From: Trujillonella humicola
Lineage (GTDB): Bacteria > Actinomycetota > Actinomycetes > Mycobacteriales > Geodermatophilaceae
Length of the DNA stretch: 64,000 nucleotides
Assembly (NCBI RefSeq): GCF_046233715.1
Contig: NZ_JBJNRJ010000002.1
Location: 1-64,000 of the forward strand
Reading direction: 5' to 3'
In this document: positions 15,574-23,829 of the stretch, piece by piece
Layout: each line of letters begins with the position of its first letter
How positions within the stretch are numbered: the stretch's first letter is position 1
The notes under the pieces: generated by a model
What the model was told of the DNA's origin: nothing
What the model saw: only the letters and a program-made list of their open reading frames with translations
Databases searched by the model: none
Made by a program: the position numbers and the translations under genes

Positions 15574-17130
15574 GTGCCCGGAGTCCCGCCCTCGCTGGCC
15601 GCGCTGGTCCGCGCGGCGGCCCGGGAACGGCCGGACGCCCCCGCGGTTGTCGACGGGGACACCCGGCTGACCTGGGCCGAGCTCGACGCGCAGGTGGACC
15701 GGGCGGCCGCGGGCTACGCCGTCCACGGGCTCGCGCCGGGGGAGCGGGTGGCCGTCCAGCTGCCCAACGGTGTGCCCTGGCTGCGGGCGACGCTCGGTGC
15801 GCTGCGCGCCGGTCTCGTCGTCGTCCCGGTGAACACCGCGTACACCGATCCCGAGCTCGAGCACGTCCTGCTCGACTCCGGCGCCGCCCTGCTCGTCGCC
15901 GGGCGGGACCGGCCACCGGTCGCCGGGGTGACGGTGTGCCCGGGCCCACCCGAGGACGACGGTCCGGCGCCCGAGGTCGAGCCCGACCCGGCCGTGCCGG
16001 CCTTCCTGGCCTACACCAGCGGCACGACCGGCCGGCCCCGCGGCGCCGTCCTCAGCACCGCCGCGCTGCGCGCCAACCAGGAGCAGTGCCTGGCGATGGA
16101 CCCGCCGCCCGTGCGCCCCGACGACCGGGTGCTCCTGGTGCTGCCGCTGTTCCACGTCTACGGCCTCAACGCCGGGTTCGGGCTGGTCGCCGCGACCGGG
16201 GCGTGCGCGGTGCTGATGGAGGCGTTCGACCCGCGGGCGGCGCTGGCGCTGATGGCCGCCGAGCAGGTCACCGCCGTCCCGGGCGCCCCGCCGATGTACC
16301 AGGCGTGGCTGGCCGCCGCCGACGCGGCCGGCAGCGACGCGGACCTGCGCCGGGCCTTCGCCGCGGTCCGGATCGCCTCGTCGGGAGCCGCACCGCTGCC
16401 CGCGGAGACCTGGACGGCGATGCGCGAGCGGGCCGCGGTCACCGTGCACGAGGGGTACGGCCTGACCGAGGCCTGCCCGGTGGTCTCGAGCACCCTGGCC
16501 ACGGGCCGGCCCAAGCCCGCGTGCATCGGCGGCCCGCTGCCCGGCGTCGAGGTGCGGCTGCGCGACACCGCCACCCACGGGGCCGGTCCCGGGGCGCCGG
16601 CCGAGGAGGTCGCCGACGAGGGGCCCGGCGAGATCTGGGTGCGCGGGACCAACCTGTTCTCCGGCTACTGGCCCGACGGCGCCGACGGCCCCGACGCCGA
16701 GGGCTGGCTGGCCACCGGGGACCTCGCCTACCGCGACGCCGACGGGGACCTGCACCTGGTCGACCGGCGCAGCGACCTCGTGCTGGTCAGCGGGTTCAAC
16801 GTCTACCCGGCGGAGGTGGAGCGCGTGCTGGACACCCATCCCGCGGTGCGGGAGAGCGCGGTCATCGGGGTGCCCGACACCCGGACCGGCCAGGCGGTGC
16901 GCGCGGTCGTCGTCCTGGAACCGGGGACGGCGGCGACCCTCGAGGAGCTGCAGGAGCACGCCGCGGCAGCGCTGGCCCGCTACAAGGTGCCGACCTCGGT
17001 GCACTTCCTGCCCGCCCTGCCGCACTCCCTCACCGGCAAGGTGAGCCGCGCCCGGCTGCGCGAGCTGGGGCTCACCCGGCCCGACGACCCGGCCGAGGGC
17101 GCGGCGGCGGAGGGAGCCGGCGATGGCTGA
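15574..17130 (+). CDS. Acyl-CoA synthetase / AMP-dependent ligase
   Basis: 518 residues from GTG with a GGAGGAG ribosome-binding site. It activates a carboxylic acid, probably a fatty acid, with ATP and CoA. The ANL-family motifs are complete and in order: AYTSGTTGRPRGAV (A3, about 147-160), EGYGLTEACPVVSS (A5), ATGDLAYRDADGDL (A7), DRRSDLVLVSGFNVYPAEVE (A8) and the catalytic Lys in PHSLTGKVSRARL (A10). There are no membrane segments. It is divergent from bldN across a 202-nt region and overlaps the glutaredoxin gene by 8 nt. The chain length of the substrate cannot be inferred. Confidence 0.92.
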   Translation: MPGVPPSLAALVRAAARERPDAPAVVDGDTRLTWAELDAQVDRAAAGYAVHGLAPGERVAVQLPNGVPWLRATLGALRAGLVVVPVNTAYTDPELEHVLLDSGAALLVAGRDRPPVAGVTVCPGPPEDDGPAPEVEPDPAVPAFLAYTSGTTGRPRGAVLSTAALRANQEQCLAMDPPPVRPDDRVLLVLPLFHVYGLNAGFGLVAATGACAVLMEAFDPRAALALMAAEQVTAVPGAPPMYQAWLAAADAAGSDADLRRAFAAVRIASSGAAPLPAETWTAMRERAAVTVHEGYGLTEACPVVSSTLATGRPKPACIGGPLPGVEVRLRDTATHGAGPGAPAEEVADEGPGEIWVRGTNLFSGYWPDGADGPDAEGWLATGDLAYRDADGDLHLVDRRSDLVLVSGFNVYPAEVERVLDTHPAVRESAVIGVPDTRTGQAVRAVVVLEPGTAATLEELQEHAAAALARYKVPTSVHFLPALPHSLTGKVSRARLRELGLTRPDDPAEGAAAEGAGDG

Positions 17131-17365
17131 CCGGCTGCAGCTGATCACCCGGGCCGGCTGCCACCTGTGCGAGACCGCGGCGCAGACGCTGGCGGCGGTG
17201 GCCGCCGAGGCCGGGCTCGAGGTCGCCGCGGTGGACGTCGACGCCGATCCCGACCGGCAGGCCGAGTACGGCGACCGGGTCCCGGTGGTGCTGCTCGACG
17301 GGCGGGAGCACTCCTACTTCACCGTCGACGTCCCCCGGCTGCGCCGCGACCTCGGCATCGGCTGA
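17123..17365 (+). CDS. Glutaredoxin-like protein (DUF836 type)
   Basis: 80 residues with a thioredoxin fold reduced to the core: ITRAGCHLCETA near residue 8 gives a CxxC redox centre (CHLC), VDVDADP the second strand, and the cis-Pro motif RVPVVLLDG. It matches M. tuberculosis Rv0508, which precedes hemA in the same way. It probably exchanges thiols with an unknown partner. It overlaps the acyl-CoA ligase and is followed at once by the GCGAGC element, which may end this transcript before rex. Confidence 0.88.
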   Translation: MADRLQLITRAGCHLCETAAQTLAAVAAEAGLEVAAVDVDADPDRQAEYGDRVPVVLLDGREHSYFTVDVPRLRRDLGIG

Positions 17366-17423
17366 AGGCCCCTCGCAGGGGCCCGCCGCGAGCCCGCGAG
17401 TGGCGGGGGGCGAGGAGGTCCTT
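17365..17423 (+). repeat. GCGAGC two-hairpin element, copy A
   Basis: Starts at the last base of the glutaredoxin stop. Hairpin 1 is GGCCCCT-CGC-AGGGGCC. Hairpin 2 is CCCGCC, loop GCGAGCCCGCGAGT, GGCGGG. It ends GGAGGTCCTT. It shares this layout with copies at 6701-6760 (inverted), 33703-33760 and 63280-63334. It may act as a terminator here. Confidence 0.65.
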
Positions 17424-17489
17424 GGTATGGTCCTCACCACAGGGAGACGCATCCGCGCTGCCCGGCGGCACGGCCGCTGCGCAGCGACT

Positions 17490-17507
17490 TTGTTCCTGCG
17501 TTCACAA
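17490..17507 (+). promoter_or_regulatory. Candidate Rex operator upstream of rex
   Basis: TTGTTCCTGCGTTCACAA matches the Rex consensus TTGTGAANNNNTTCACAA at 11 of 14 defined bases, with the right half-site perfect. It covers the -35 and spacer of the promoter below. Autoregulation of rex-hemACD by Rex is established in Streptomyces, and this site supports the same here. Confidence 0.65.
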
Positions 17508-17518
17508 GCGGTTAACGT
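17490..17518 (+). promoter_or_regulatory. Promoter of the rex-hem-ccs operon
   Basis: -35 TTGTTC (17490-17495), 17-nt spacer, -10 TAACGT (17513-17518). This leaves a leader of about 90 nt before the rex GTG. The remainder of 17519-17613 shows no structure I recognise apart from GGAGA at 17602-17606, the ribosome-binding site. Confidence 0.55.
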
Positions 17519-17613
17519 GGGCGGCGCCGGACGGCGTCTGCGTCCGGTTCCCGATGTCGTCGCTCCCCGGTCAGCCGCCGGGCGGACGGCGCGCCCGCTG
17601 TGGAGACCGTCCC

Positions 17614-18312
17614 GTGAACCCGTCGAGGCCCCGGATCCCGGAGGCCACCGTGGCCCGCCTGGCCGTGTACCTCCGGGTGCTCACCGGGCTGGCCGACGGC
17701 GGCCGCGGCAGCGTCTCCTCTGGTGAGCTGGCCGGCGCCGCCGGGGTGAACCCAGCCGGGCTGCGCAAGGACCTCTCCCACCTCGGCCCGTGCGGCGTGC
17801 GCGGCGTTGGTTACGACGTCGAGGGTCTGCGCGACCGGATCGCCCGCGTGCTGGGCGTCGAGCGGTCGCGCGCCTGCGTGCTCGTCGGCCTGGGCAACCT
17901 CGGTTCGGCGCTGGCCGACTACGCCGGGTTCGGCAGCCGGGGGTTCGAGTTCGTCGGCCTGTTCGACAGCTCTCCGGACCGGATCGGCCAGGTGATCGGT
18001 GGCCGCACCGTGCGCCCCGTCGACGAGCTGGACGAGGTGGTGGTCGCGACCCGCGCGACGATCGGGGTCATCGCGACACCGGCCGAGGTGGCGCAGTCGG
18101 TCTGCGACCGGCTGACCGCGGCCGGGGTGAGGAGCATCTTGAACTTCGCACCGGTGACGCTCGCCGCTCCCCCGGACGTCGACGTCCGGCAGGTCGACCT
18201 GTCCGTCGAGCTGCAGGTCCTCGCCTTCCTCGACTCGGGCCGCGACACCGACGGCCCCGCCGGGACCGACCGCCGGCGCGCCGCCGTCCCGGCCCTGGGG
18301 GGGACCGCATGA
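17614..18312 (+). CDS. rex: Redox-sensing transcriptional repressor Rex
   Basis: 232 residues from GTG at 17614, chosen because GGAGA lies 8 nt upstream and because family members begin shortly before RIPEATVARL. An in-frame ATG at 17554 lacks a ribosome-binding site. Residues 1-75 form the winged helix with SSGELAGAAGVNPAGLRKDL and GVRGVGYDVEGL. The Rossmann domain starts VLVGLGNLGSALADY (89-103), and the swapped C-terminal helix follows VDLSVELQVLAFL. Rex releases DNA when the NADH/NAD+ ratio rises. It overlaps hemA by 4 nt (ATGA). Confidence 0.95.
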   Translation: MNPSRPRIPEATVARLAVYLRVLTGLADGGRGSVSSGELAGAAGVNPAGLRKDLSHLGPCGVRGVGYDVEGLRDRIARVLGVERSRACVLVGLGNLGSALADYAGFGSRGFEFVGLFDSSPDRIGQVIGGRTVRPVDELDEVVVATRATIGVIATPAEVAQSVCDRLTAAGVRSILNFAPVTLAAPPDVDVRQVDLSVELQVLAFLDSGRDTDGPAGTDRRRAAVPALGGTA

Positions 18313-19673
18313 GCCTGCTCGCCGTCGGCATCAGCCACCAGACCGCACCGGTCTCCCTCCTCGAGCAGTTCGCCATGGGCGCCGACGACACGGTGAAGGC
18401 GCTCGAGGAGCTGGTGGGCACCGACCACGTCAGCGAGGCCATCGTGCTGGCCACCTGCAACCGGGTCGAGGTCTTCGCCGAGGTCGACCGCTTCCACGGC
18501 GGCGTCACCGAGGTCAGCCGGGTGCTGGCCCGCCAGGCCGGCGCCACCGTCGAGGAGCTCTCGCCGTACGTCACCGTGCACTACGAGGACCAGGCGGTCG
18601 CGCACCTGTTCACCGTCGCCGCCGGCCTGGACTCCATGGTCGTGGGCGAGACGCAGGTGCTCGGCCAGCTGCGCCACGCCTACGCGCTGGCCCGCGAGCA
18701 GGGCACCGTGGGCCGTGCGCTGCACCCGGTCGCCCAGCACGCCCTGCGGGTCGGCAAGCGGGTGCACTCCGAGACCGGCATCGACCGCGCCGGGGCGTCG
18801 CTGGTGTCGGTCTCCCTCGACCACGCCGAGCAGCGGATCGGGCCGCTGGCCGGCCGTCCGGTGCTCGTCGTCGGCGCGGGCTCCATGGGCGCGCTGGCCG
18901 CGACCACGCTGTCGCGGCGCGGCGCCCTGGTGACCGTCGCCAGCCGCACCCCGGAGCACGCGGCCCGGCTGGCCGCCGCCGTCGACGGCGCGACCGCCGA
19001 GATGGCGGACCTGCCCGCCGCCATCGCCGGGGCCGACGTGCTCGTCACGTGCACCGGCGCCTCCGGCCTCGTCGTGGGCAGCGAGGCCGTCGGCGCGGCG
19101 ATGCTCGCCCGCCCCGACCGGCCGCTGGCCGTCGTCGACCTCGCGCTGCCGCGCGACGTGGACCCGGCCGTCGCCGGCCTGCCCGGCGTGCACGTCGTCG
19201 ATCTGGCTCTGCTGCAGGGCGAGCGCACCGCCGCGCACGACACCTCGCTGGCCGGGGCGGTCGCCGCCGACGACATCGCCGCCGCGCACGCGCTGATCGA
19301 GGCCGAGACCGCCCTGCTGCGGGCCGAACGGCAGGCCGCCGCGGTCGCACCGACGGTGTCGGCGCTGCGCAGCCAGGCCGCCGAGGTGGTCGACGCCGAG
19401 CTCCTGCGGCTGTCCACCCGGCTGCCCGACCTCGACGCCCGCGCCCGATCGGAGATCGCCCGCACGGTCCGCCGCGTGGTCGACAAGCTGCTGCACGAGC
19501 CCACCGTGCGGGTCAAGGAGCTGGCCAGCACCCCCGGCGGGGTCGACTACGCCGACGCGTTGCGGGCGCTGTTCGGGCTCGGCATCGACGCCGACGTGCC
19601 GGCCGCGGGGCCGCGGCTGGCCGAGGCCGTCACCGTCGATCCCGACGACCTGCGCCCGGGCGGTCCGGCATGA
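18309..19673 (+). CDS. hemA: Glutamyl-tRNA reductase
   Basis: 454 residues. It reduces glutamyl-tRNA to glutamate-1-semialdehyde with NADPH, the first committed step of heme synthesis by the C5 route. The catalytic Cys50 lies in VLATCNRVEVF, GLDSMVVGETQVLGQ is the substrate-site signature, the NADPH site is VLVVGAGSMGALAA, and the C-terminal dimerisation helices end in a variable tail. It overlaps rex upstream and hemC downstream by 4 nt each. hemL, the next enzyme, lies in the same run. Confidence 0.96.
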   Translation: MSLLAVGISHQTAPVSLLEQFAMGADDTVKALEELVGTDHVSEAIVLATCNRVEVFAEVDRFHGGVTEVSRVLARQAGATVEELSPYVTVHYEDQAVAHLFTVAAGLDSMVVGETQVLGQLRHAYALAREQGTVGRALHPVAQHALRVGKRVHSETGIDRAGASLVSVSLDHAEQRIGPLAGRPVLVVGAGSMGALAATTLSRRGALVTVASRTPEHAARLAAAVDGATAEMADLPAAIAGADVLVTCTGASGLVVGSEAVGAAMLARPDRPLAVVDLALPRDVDPAVAGLPGVHVVDLALLQGERTAAHDTSLAGAVAADDIAAAHALIEAETALLRAERQAAAVAPTVSALRSQAAEVVDAELLRLSTRLPDLDARARSEIARTVRRVVDKLLHEPTVRVKELASTPGGVDYADALRALFGLGIDADVPAAGPRLAEAVTVDPDDLRPGGPA

Positions 19674-20623
19674 CCGGCACGACGGTGGCGACCCTGCGGC
19701 TGGGCACCCGCGCCAGCCTGCTGGCGACCACCCAGTCGCAGACCGTCGCCGACGCCATCACCGCGGCCAGCGGCGTCCCCGTGGAGCTCGTGCCCATCAG
19801 CACCGAGGGCGACCGCAACCGCGCGGCGATCAGCCAGCTCGGCGGCACCGGGGTGTTCGTGGCGGCGCTGCGCGAGGCGCTGGCCGCCGGCACGGTGGAC
19901 CTCGCGGTGCACAGCTACAAGGACCTGCCGACCGCGGCGGAGCCGGGCCTGGCCATCGCGGCGGTGCCGCTGCGGGAGGACCCGCGCGACGCGCTCGTCG
20001 CCCGCGACGGCCTGACCCTCGGCGAGCTGCCGGCCGGCGCCCGCGTGGGCACCGGCGCCCCGCGGCGGGTCGCCCAGCTGCGCGCGCTCGGCCTGGGCCT
20101 CGACGTCGTCCCGATCCGCGGCAACGTGGACACCCGGATGGCCCGGGTCGCCGGGCGGACGGGCGAAGGCGGGGACCTGGACGCCGTCGTCCTCGCCCGC
20201 GCCGGGCTCGCCCGGCTGGGCCGGCTCGACGCGATCACCGAGACCCTCGACCCGCTGCAGGTGCTCCCCGCGCCCGCGCAGGGTGCGCTGGCCGTCGAGT
20301 GCCGGGCCGACGACGCGTCGACCCGCACGGTCCTCGCCGCGCTCGACGACGCCGTCACGCGGGCCTGCGTGCTCGCCGAGCGGACGACGCTGGCGGCGCT
20401 GGAGGCCGGGTGCAGCGCCCCGGTCGCGGCCTACGCCGAGGTCGCCGAGGGCGAGGACGGCCCCGAGCTCTTCCTGCGCGCCTCGGTGACCGCGCTGGAC
20501 GGCAGCGACGGCGTCCGCGGCTCGGTCACCGGGCAGGCCGAGGACGCCGCGCGGCTGGGCCACGAGCTCGCCGCCGACCTGCTCGACCGCGGTGCGGCCG
20601 AGCTCATGGCCGCCTCGAGGTGA
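19670..20623 (+). CDS. hemC: Porphobilinogen deaminase (hydroxymethylbilane synthase)
   Basis: 317 residues. It joins four porphobilinogens into hydroxymethylbilane. LGTRASLLATTQSQTVADA opens domain 1, HSYKDLPT (81-88) holds the catalytic Asp85, and ALEAGCSAPVAAYA carries Cys248 that binds the dipyrromethane cofactor. RIGxR-type arginines appear as TGAPRRVAQLRA. It overlaps hemA by 4 nt. The gap to hemD is spanned by a 33-codon ORF and contains a strong hairpin. Confidence 0.96.
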   Translation: MTGTTVATLRLGTRASLLATTQSQTVADAITAASGVPVELVPISTEGDRNRAAISQLGGTGVFVAALREALAAGTVDLAVHSYKDLPTAAEPGLAIAAVPLREDPRDALVARDGLTLGELPAGARVGTGAPRRVAQLRALGLGLDVVPIRGNVDTRMARVAGRTGEGGDLDAVVLARAGLARLGRLDAITETLDPLQVLPAPAQGALAVECRADDASTRTVLAALDDAVTRACVLAERTTLAALEAGCSAPVAAYAEVAEGEDGPELFLRASVTALDGSDGVRGSVTGQAEDAARLGHELAADLLDRGAAELMAASR

Positions 20624-20721
20624 CCGCTTCCCCGACCCTCCCCACGCCGGGCCCCGCGGCCCGGCCCCCGAACCCCGAACACGACGCCCTCCCCGAGGGA
20701 CAGAACAGGAGCACGCGATGA
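20620..20721 (+). CDS. Bridging small ORF between hemC and hemD
   Basis: 33 codons. GTG overlaps the hemC stop (GTGA) and TGA overlaps the hemD start (ATGA). The peptide is Pro-rich (MTASPTLPTPGPAARPPNPE...), with no domain. Translation through it would carry ribosomes to the hemD start and open the hairpin at 20646-20665. Possibly a coupling device. No evidence that the peptide itself matters. Confidence 0.35.
   Translation: MTASPTLPTPGPAARPPNPEHDALPEGQNRSTR
20646..20665 (+). terminator. Hairpin inside the hemC-hemD gap
   Basis: GCCGGGCC and GGCCCGGC form an 8-bp stem with the loop CCGC. Located inside an operon, it could reduce read-through into hemD or protect mRNA ends, and would be unfolded if the bridging ORF is translated. 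Confidence 0.5.
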
Positions 20722-22259
20722 CGCGCTTCCGCAGCAGGAGCGGCGGGGCGGCCGGCACGGTCGTCTTCGTCGGCGCCGGCCCGGGCGACCCCGGGATGCT
20801 GACCGCCCGCGCCACGGCGGCGCTCGCCGAGGCCGACGCCCTCGTCGTCGACCCCGGGGTCGCCCCCGCCGTCACGGCCGCGGTCCGCGAGAGCCGGCCC
20901 GACCTGGAGCCGGCGACCGCGACCGGCGAGCCGGACGAGGTGGCCCGGGCCGCGGTCGCCGCGGCGAAGAAGGGCGACACCGTCGTCCGCCTCGTCGCCG
21001 GTGACCCCTTCACCTCCGACGCGGTGATCAAGGAGGTGCTCGCCGTCGGCCGCACCTCCGTGCCCTTCGACGTCGTCCCCGGCGTCGCGGCGGTCACCGC
21101 CGTCCCGGCGTTCGCCGGCGTCGCCCTCGGCGGCACCAGCCTGACCGCGGACCTCCGCGGTGGTGCCGACCTGCCGGCGCTCGCCTCGGCCGCGCACGGC
21201 CTGGGCGCCCCCCTGGTCCTCACCGGGGACGCCGCGGACCTGCCCGACGCCGCCGCCCGGCTGGTCGAGGGCGGCCTGCCCGCCGGCACGCCCGTCGTCG
21301 TCACCACCGCCGGCTCGACCACCGACCAGAAGAGCGTGGCGGCCAAGCTGGGCGCGGTCGCCGAGAAGATCGCCGGCCTCGACGCGCTGACCGGCGCCGT
21401 CGTGGCCACGGTCGGGGCCGTCGTCGACAAGCGCGGCAAGCTCTCCTGGTGGGAGAGCCGGCCGCTGTTCGGCTGGCGGGTGCTGGTGCCGCGCACCAAG
21501 GACCAGGCCGGCGACATGAGCGACCGGCTGCGGGCCTACGGTGCGGTGCCGGTGGAGGTGCCCACCATCGCCGTCGAGCCGCCGCGCAGCCCGGCGCAGA
21601 TGGACCGTGCGATCAAGGGCCTGGTCACCGGCCGGTACGGCTGGATCGTGTTCACCTCGGTCAACGCGGTGAAAGCGGTCCGGGAGAAGTTCACCGAGCT
21701 CGGTCTGGACGCCCGCGCGTTCGCCGGGGTGAAGGTCGCCTGCGTCGGCGAGCAGACCGCGGCCGCGGTGCGGGACTTCGGGATCGTGCCCGAGCTCGTG
21801 CCGACCGGGGAGCAGTCCAGCGAGGGCCTGCTGGCCGACTTCCCCGAGTACGACGACGTCCTCGACCCGATCGACCGGGTGCTGCTGCCGCGGGCCGACA
21901 TCGCCACCGAGACCCTCGCCGCCGGCCTCAAGGAGCGCGGCTGGGAGATCGACGACGTCACCGCCTACCGCACCGTCCGGGCGGCCCCGCCGCCGGCGGC
22001 GGTCCGCGAGGCGATCAAGGGCGGCGGCTTCGACGCGGTGTGCTTCACCTCGTCGAGCACGGTGCGCAACCTGGTCGGCATCGCCGGGAAGCCGCACGCG
22101 AAGACGGTCGTCGCGGTGATCGGGCCGCAGACCGCCGCCACCGCCCAGGAGTTCGGCCTGCGGGTCGACGTCCAGCCGGAGACCGCCGCCGTCGCCCCGC
22201 TGGTCGACGCGCTGGCCGCGTTCGCCGCGGCGCGCCGGGAGGAAGGCGACCCGAAGTGA
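20718..22259 (+). CDS. hemD: Bifunctional uroporphyrinogen-III C-methyltransferase-like / uroporphyrinogen-III synthase
   Basis: 513 residues. Residues 10-250 form a methyltransferase fold beginning VFVGAGPGDPGMLTARATAA, with LVAGDPFTSDAVIKE where ordinary SUMT enzymes have GDPFVFGRG, a divergence usual for actinobacterial fusions, so methyltransferase activity is uncertain. Residues about 255-510 are uroporphyrinogen-III synthase (GWRVLVPRTKDQAGDMSDRL, IVFTSVNAV, VCFTSSSTVRNLV, VIGPQTAATA), which closes hydroxymethylbilane into uroporphyrinogen III. A CAGGAGC ribosome-binding site precedes the ATG. It overlaps hemB by 4 nt (GTGA). Confidence 0.93.
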   Translation: MTRFRSRSGGAAGTVVFVGAGPGDPGMLTARATAALAEADALVVDPGVAPAVTAAVRESRPDLEPATATGEPDEVARAAVAAAKKGDTVVRLVAGDPFTSDAVIKEVLAVGRTSVPFDVVPGVAAVTAVPAFAGVALGGTSLTADLRGGADLPALASAAHGLGAPLVLTGDAADLPDAAARLVEGGLPAGTPVVVTTAGSTTDQKSVAAKLGAVAEKIAGLDALTGAVVATVGAVVDKRGKLSWWESRPLFGWRVLVPRTKDQAGDMSDRLRAYGAVPVEVPTIAVEPPRSPAQMDRAIKGLVTGRYGWIVFTSVNAVKAVREKFTELGLDARAFAGVKVACVGEQTAAAVRDFGIVPELVPTGEQSSEGLLADFPEYDDVLDPIDRVLLPRADIATETLAAGLKERGWEIDDVTAYRTVRAAPPPAAVREAIKGGGFDAVCFTSSSTVRNLVGIAGKPHAKTVVAVIGPQTAATAQEFGLRVDVQPETAAVAPLVDALAAFAAARREEGDPK

Positions 22260-23254
22260 GCGCCGCCGGGGGGGCGAACCCTGGCTTCGCCCGCGGGCGC
22301 CGGTTGCGGTCGACGCCCGCGCTGCGGCGGCTGACGGCGCAGACCCGGCTGTCGCCGGCCGACCTCGTGCTGCCGGTGTTCGTCAAGGAGGGCATCGCCG
22401 AGCCGCAGCCGATCGGCTCCATGCCCGGCGTGGTCCAGCACACCCAGGACTCGCTGCGCAAGGCCGCGCACGAGGCCGCCGAGGCCGGCATCAGCGGGCT
22501 GATCCTGTTCGGGATCCCCGCCGGCAAGGACCCGGTGGGCTCGCAGGCCGACGCCGCCGACGGCGTGGTCAACCAGGCGCTGCAGCAGTTGCGGGCCGAC
22601 CTCGGCGACGAGCTGGTGCTCATGGCGGACCTGTGCCTGTGCGAGTACACCGACCACGGGCACTGCGGCGTGGTCACGCCTGCGGGCATCGTGGACAACG
22701 ACCCGACCCTGGACCGGTACGCCGCGGTGGCGGTCGCGCAGGCCCAGGCCGGAGCCCACGTGATCGCCCCCAGCGGGATGATGGACGGGCAGGTCGCCGC
22801 GATCCGCCGGGCGCTGGACGGCAGCGGGTTCCCCGAGCTGCCGGTGCTGGCCTACGCGGCCAAGTACGCCTCCTGCTTCTACGGCCCGTTCCGCGAGGCC
22901 GCCGAGGGCGCTCCGCAGTTCGGCGACCGGTCGACCTACCAGATGGACCCACCCAACGCCGACGAGGCGCTGCGGGAGGTCGAGCAGGACCTCGCCGAGG
23001 GCGCCGACGCGGTGATGGTCAAGCCGGCGCTGGCCTACCTGGACGTCATCGCCCGGGTCGCCGACGAGGTCCGGGTGCCGGTGAGCGCCTACCAGGTCAG
23101 CGGCGAGTACGCGATGGTCGAGGCGGCCGCGGCCAACGGCTGGGTGGACCGCGACCGGGCGATCCTCGAGACGCTCACCGCGATCCGCCGGGCCGGCGCC
23201 GGATCGGTGCTGACCTACTGGGCGGTCGAGGCCGCCCGCCTGCTGCGCCGCTGA
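22256..23254 (+). CDS. hemB: Delta-aminolevulinic acid dehydratase (porphobilinogen synthase)
   Basis: 332 residues from GTG at 22256. It condenses two 5-aminolevulinates into porphobilinogen. The Schiff-base lysines lie in YAAKYASCFYGPF and in MVKPALAYLD. DLCLCEYTDHGHCG supplies three cysteines of the zinc-dependent type. IAPSGMMDGQV and YQVSGEYAM are family signatures. GGGAGGA lies 14-20 nt upstream of the start. The hemD stop overlaps the start. Followed 20 nt later by a small membrane-protein gene. Confidence 0.96.
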   Translation: MSAAGGANPGFARGRRLRSTPALRRLTAQTRLSPADLVLPVFVKEGIAEPQPIGSMPGVVQHTQDSLRKAAHEAAEAGISGLILFGIPAGKDPVGSQADAADGVVNQALQQLRADLGDELVLMADLCLCEYTDHGHCGVVTPAGIVDNDPTLDRYAAVAVAQAQAGAHVIAPSGMMDGQVAAIRRALDGSGFPELPVLAYAAKYASCFYGPFREAAEGAPQFGDRSTYQMDPPNADEALREVEQDLAEGADAVMVKPALAYLDVIARVADEVRVPVSAYQVSGEYAMVEAAAANGWVDRDRAILETLTAIRRAGAGSVLTYWAVEAARLLRR

Positions 23255-23274
23255 GCGAGGGCGCGCCCGGGGAC

Positions 23275-23829
23275 ATGGACGACGTCGAGCGGACGGACTA
23301 CGTCGAGGCCGGCGGCTCGTGGCGGCCGTTCTGGCTGATCGCCGCGGCTCTCGGTGCCCTCGTCGTCATGGACGTCGTGCTGCCCGGCCCGGACGTGCCG
23401 CCGCCGGTGTGGGCGCTGTGCGTCGTCGCCGTCCTCGGGGTCGTCGCCGCCGGGGCGCTGTCGGCCCGCCGGGTGTGGACCGTGCGGGTCGGGCTCACCG
23501 ACGACGGCGCCGACGGGCCGGCCGGGCAGCCGGCGCTGCGCGTGGGCCGGGAGCGGGTGCCGCTGACCGAGGTCGACACCGCCCACCTGCGCGCCGTCCG
23601 GGAGGGCGAGGCGGGGGTGGACGCCGGGGCGCCCGTGCTCGGTGGCGGCTGGACGCTGCCGCGGGGACGCACCGGCCTGCCGCTGCGGCTCGCCGACGGG
23701 CGGACCGTCCTCGTGCCCACGCGGGACCCCGGCGCGCTGACCCGCGCCCTGCTGGCGGCGGCGCCGGAGGCCGGTGAGACGGGGCCCTCACCCGGTGACC
23801 CCCGCGGGGAGGGGACACTGGGGCCGTGA
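23275..23829 (+). CDS. Small membrane protein, DUF3093-like pattern
   Basis: 184 residues. Two hydrophobic segments at about 18-37 (FWLIAAALGALVVMDVVLPG) and 43-62, then a soluble part with RVGRERVPLTEVD, and LPLRLADGRTVLVPTRDPGAL near 150, which resembles DUF3093 proteins ending in a threonine-arginine-x-P motif. I am not certain of the family. It is overlapped by hemL (4 nt), so it belongs to the heme operon. Role unknown. A link to heme or envelope is only suggested by position. Confidence 0.7.
   Translation: MDDVERTDYVEAGGSWRPFWLIAAALGALVVMDVVLPGPDVPPPVWALCVVAVLGVVAAGALSARRVWTVRVGLTDDGADGPAGQPALRVGRERVPLTEVDTAHLRAVREGEAGVDAGAPVLGGGWTLPRGRTGLPLRLADGRTVLVPTRDPGALTRALLAAAPEAGETGPSPGDPRGEGTLGP

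Noticed and set aside
17554..17613. ATG at 17554 as the rex start
   Set aside because: No ribosome-binding site and a 20-residue extension unlike the family. GTG at 17614 has GGAGA at good spacing.
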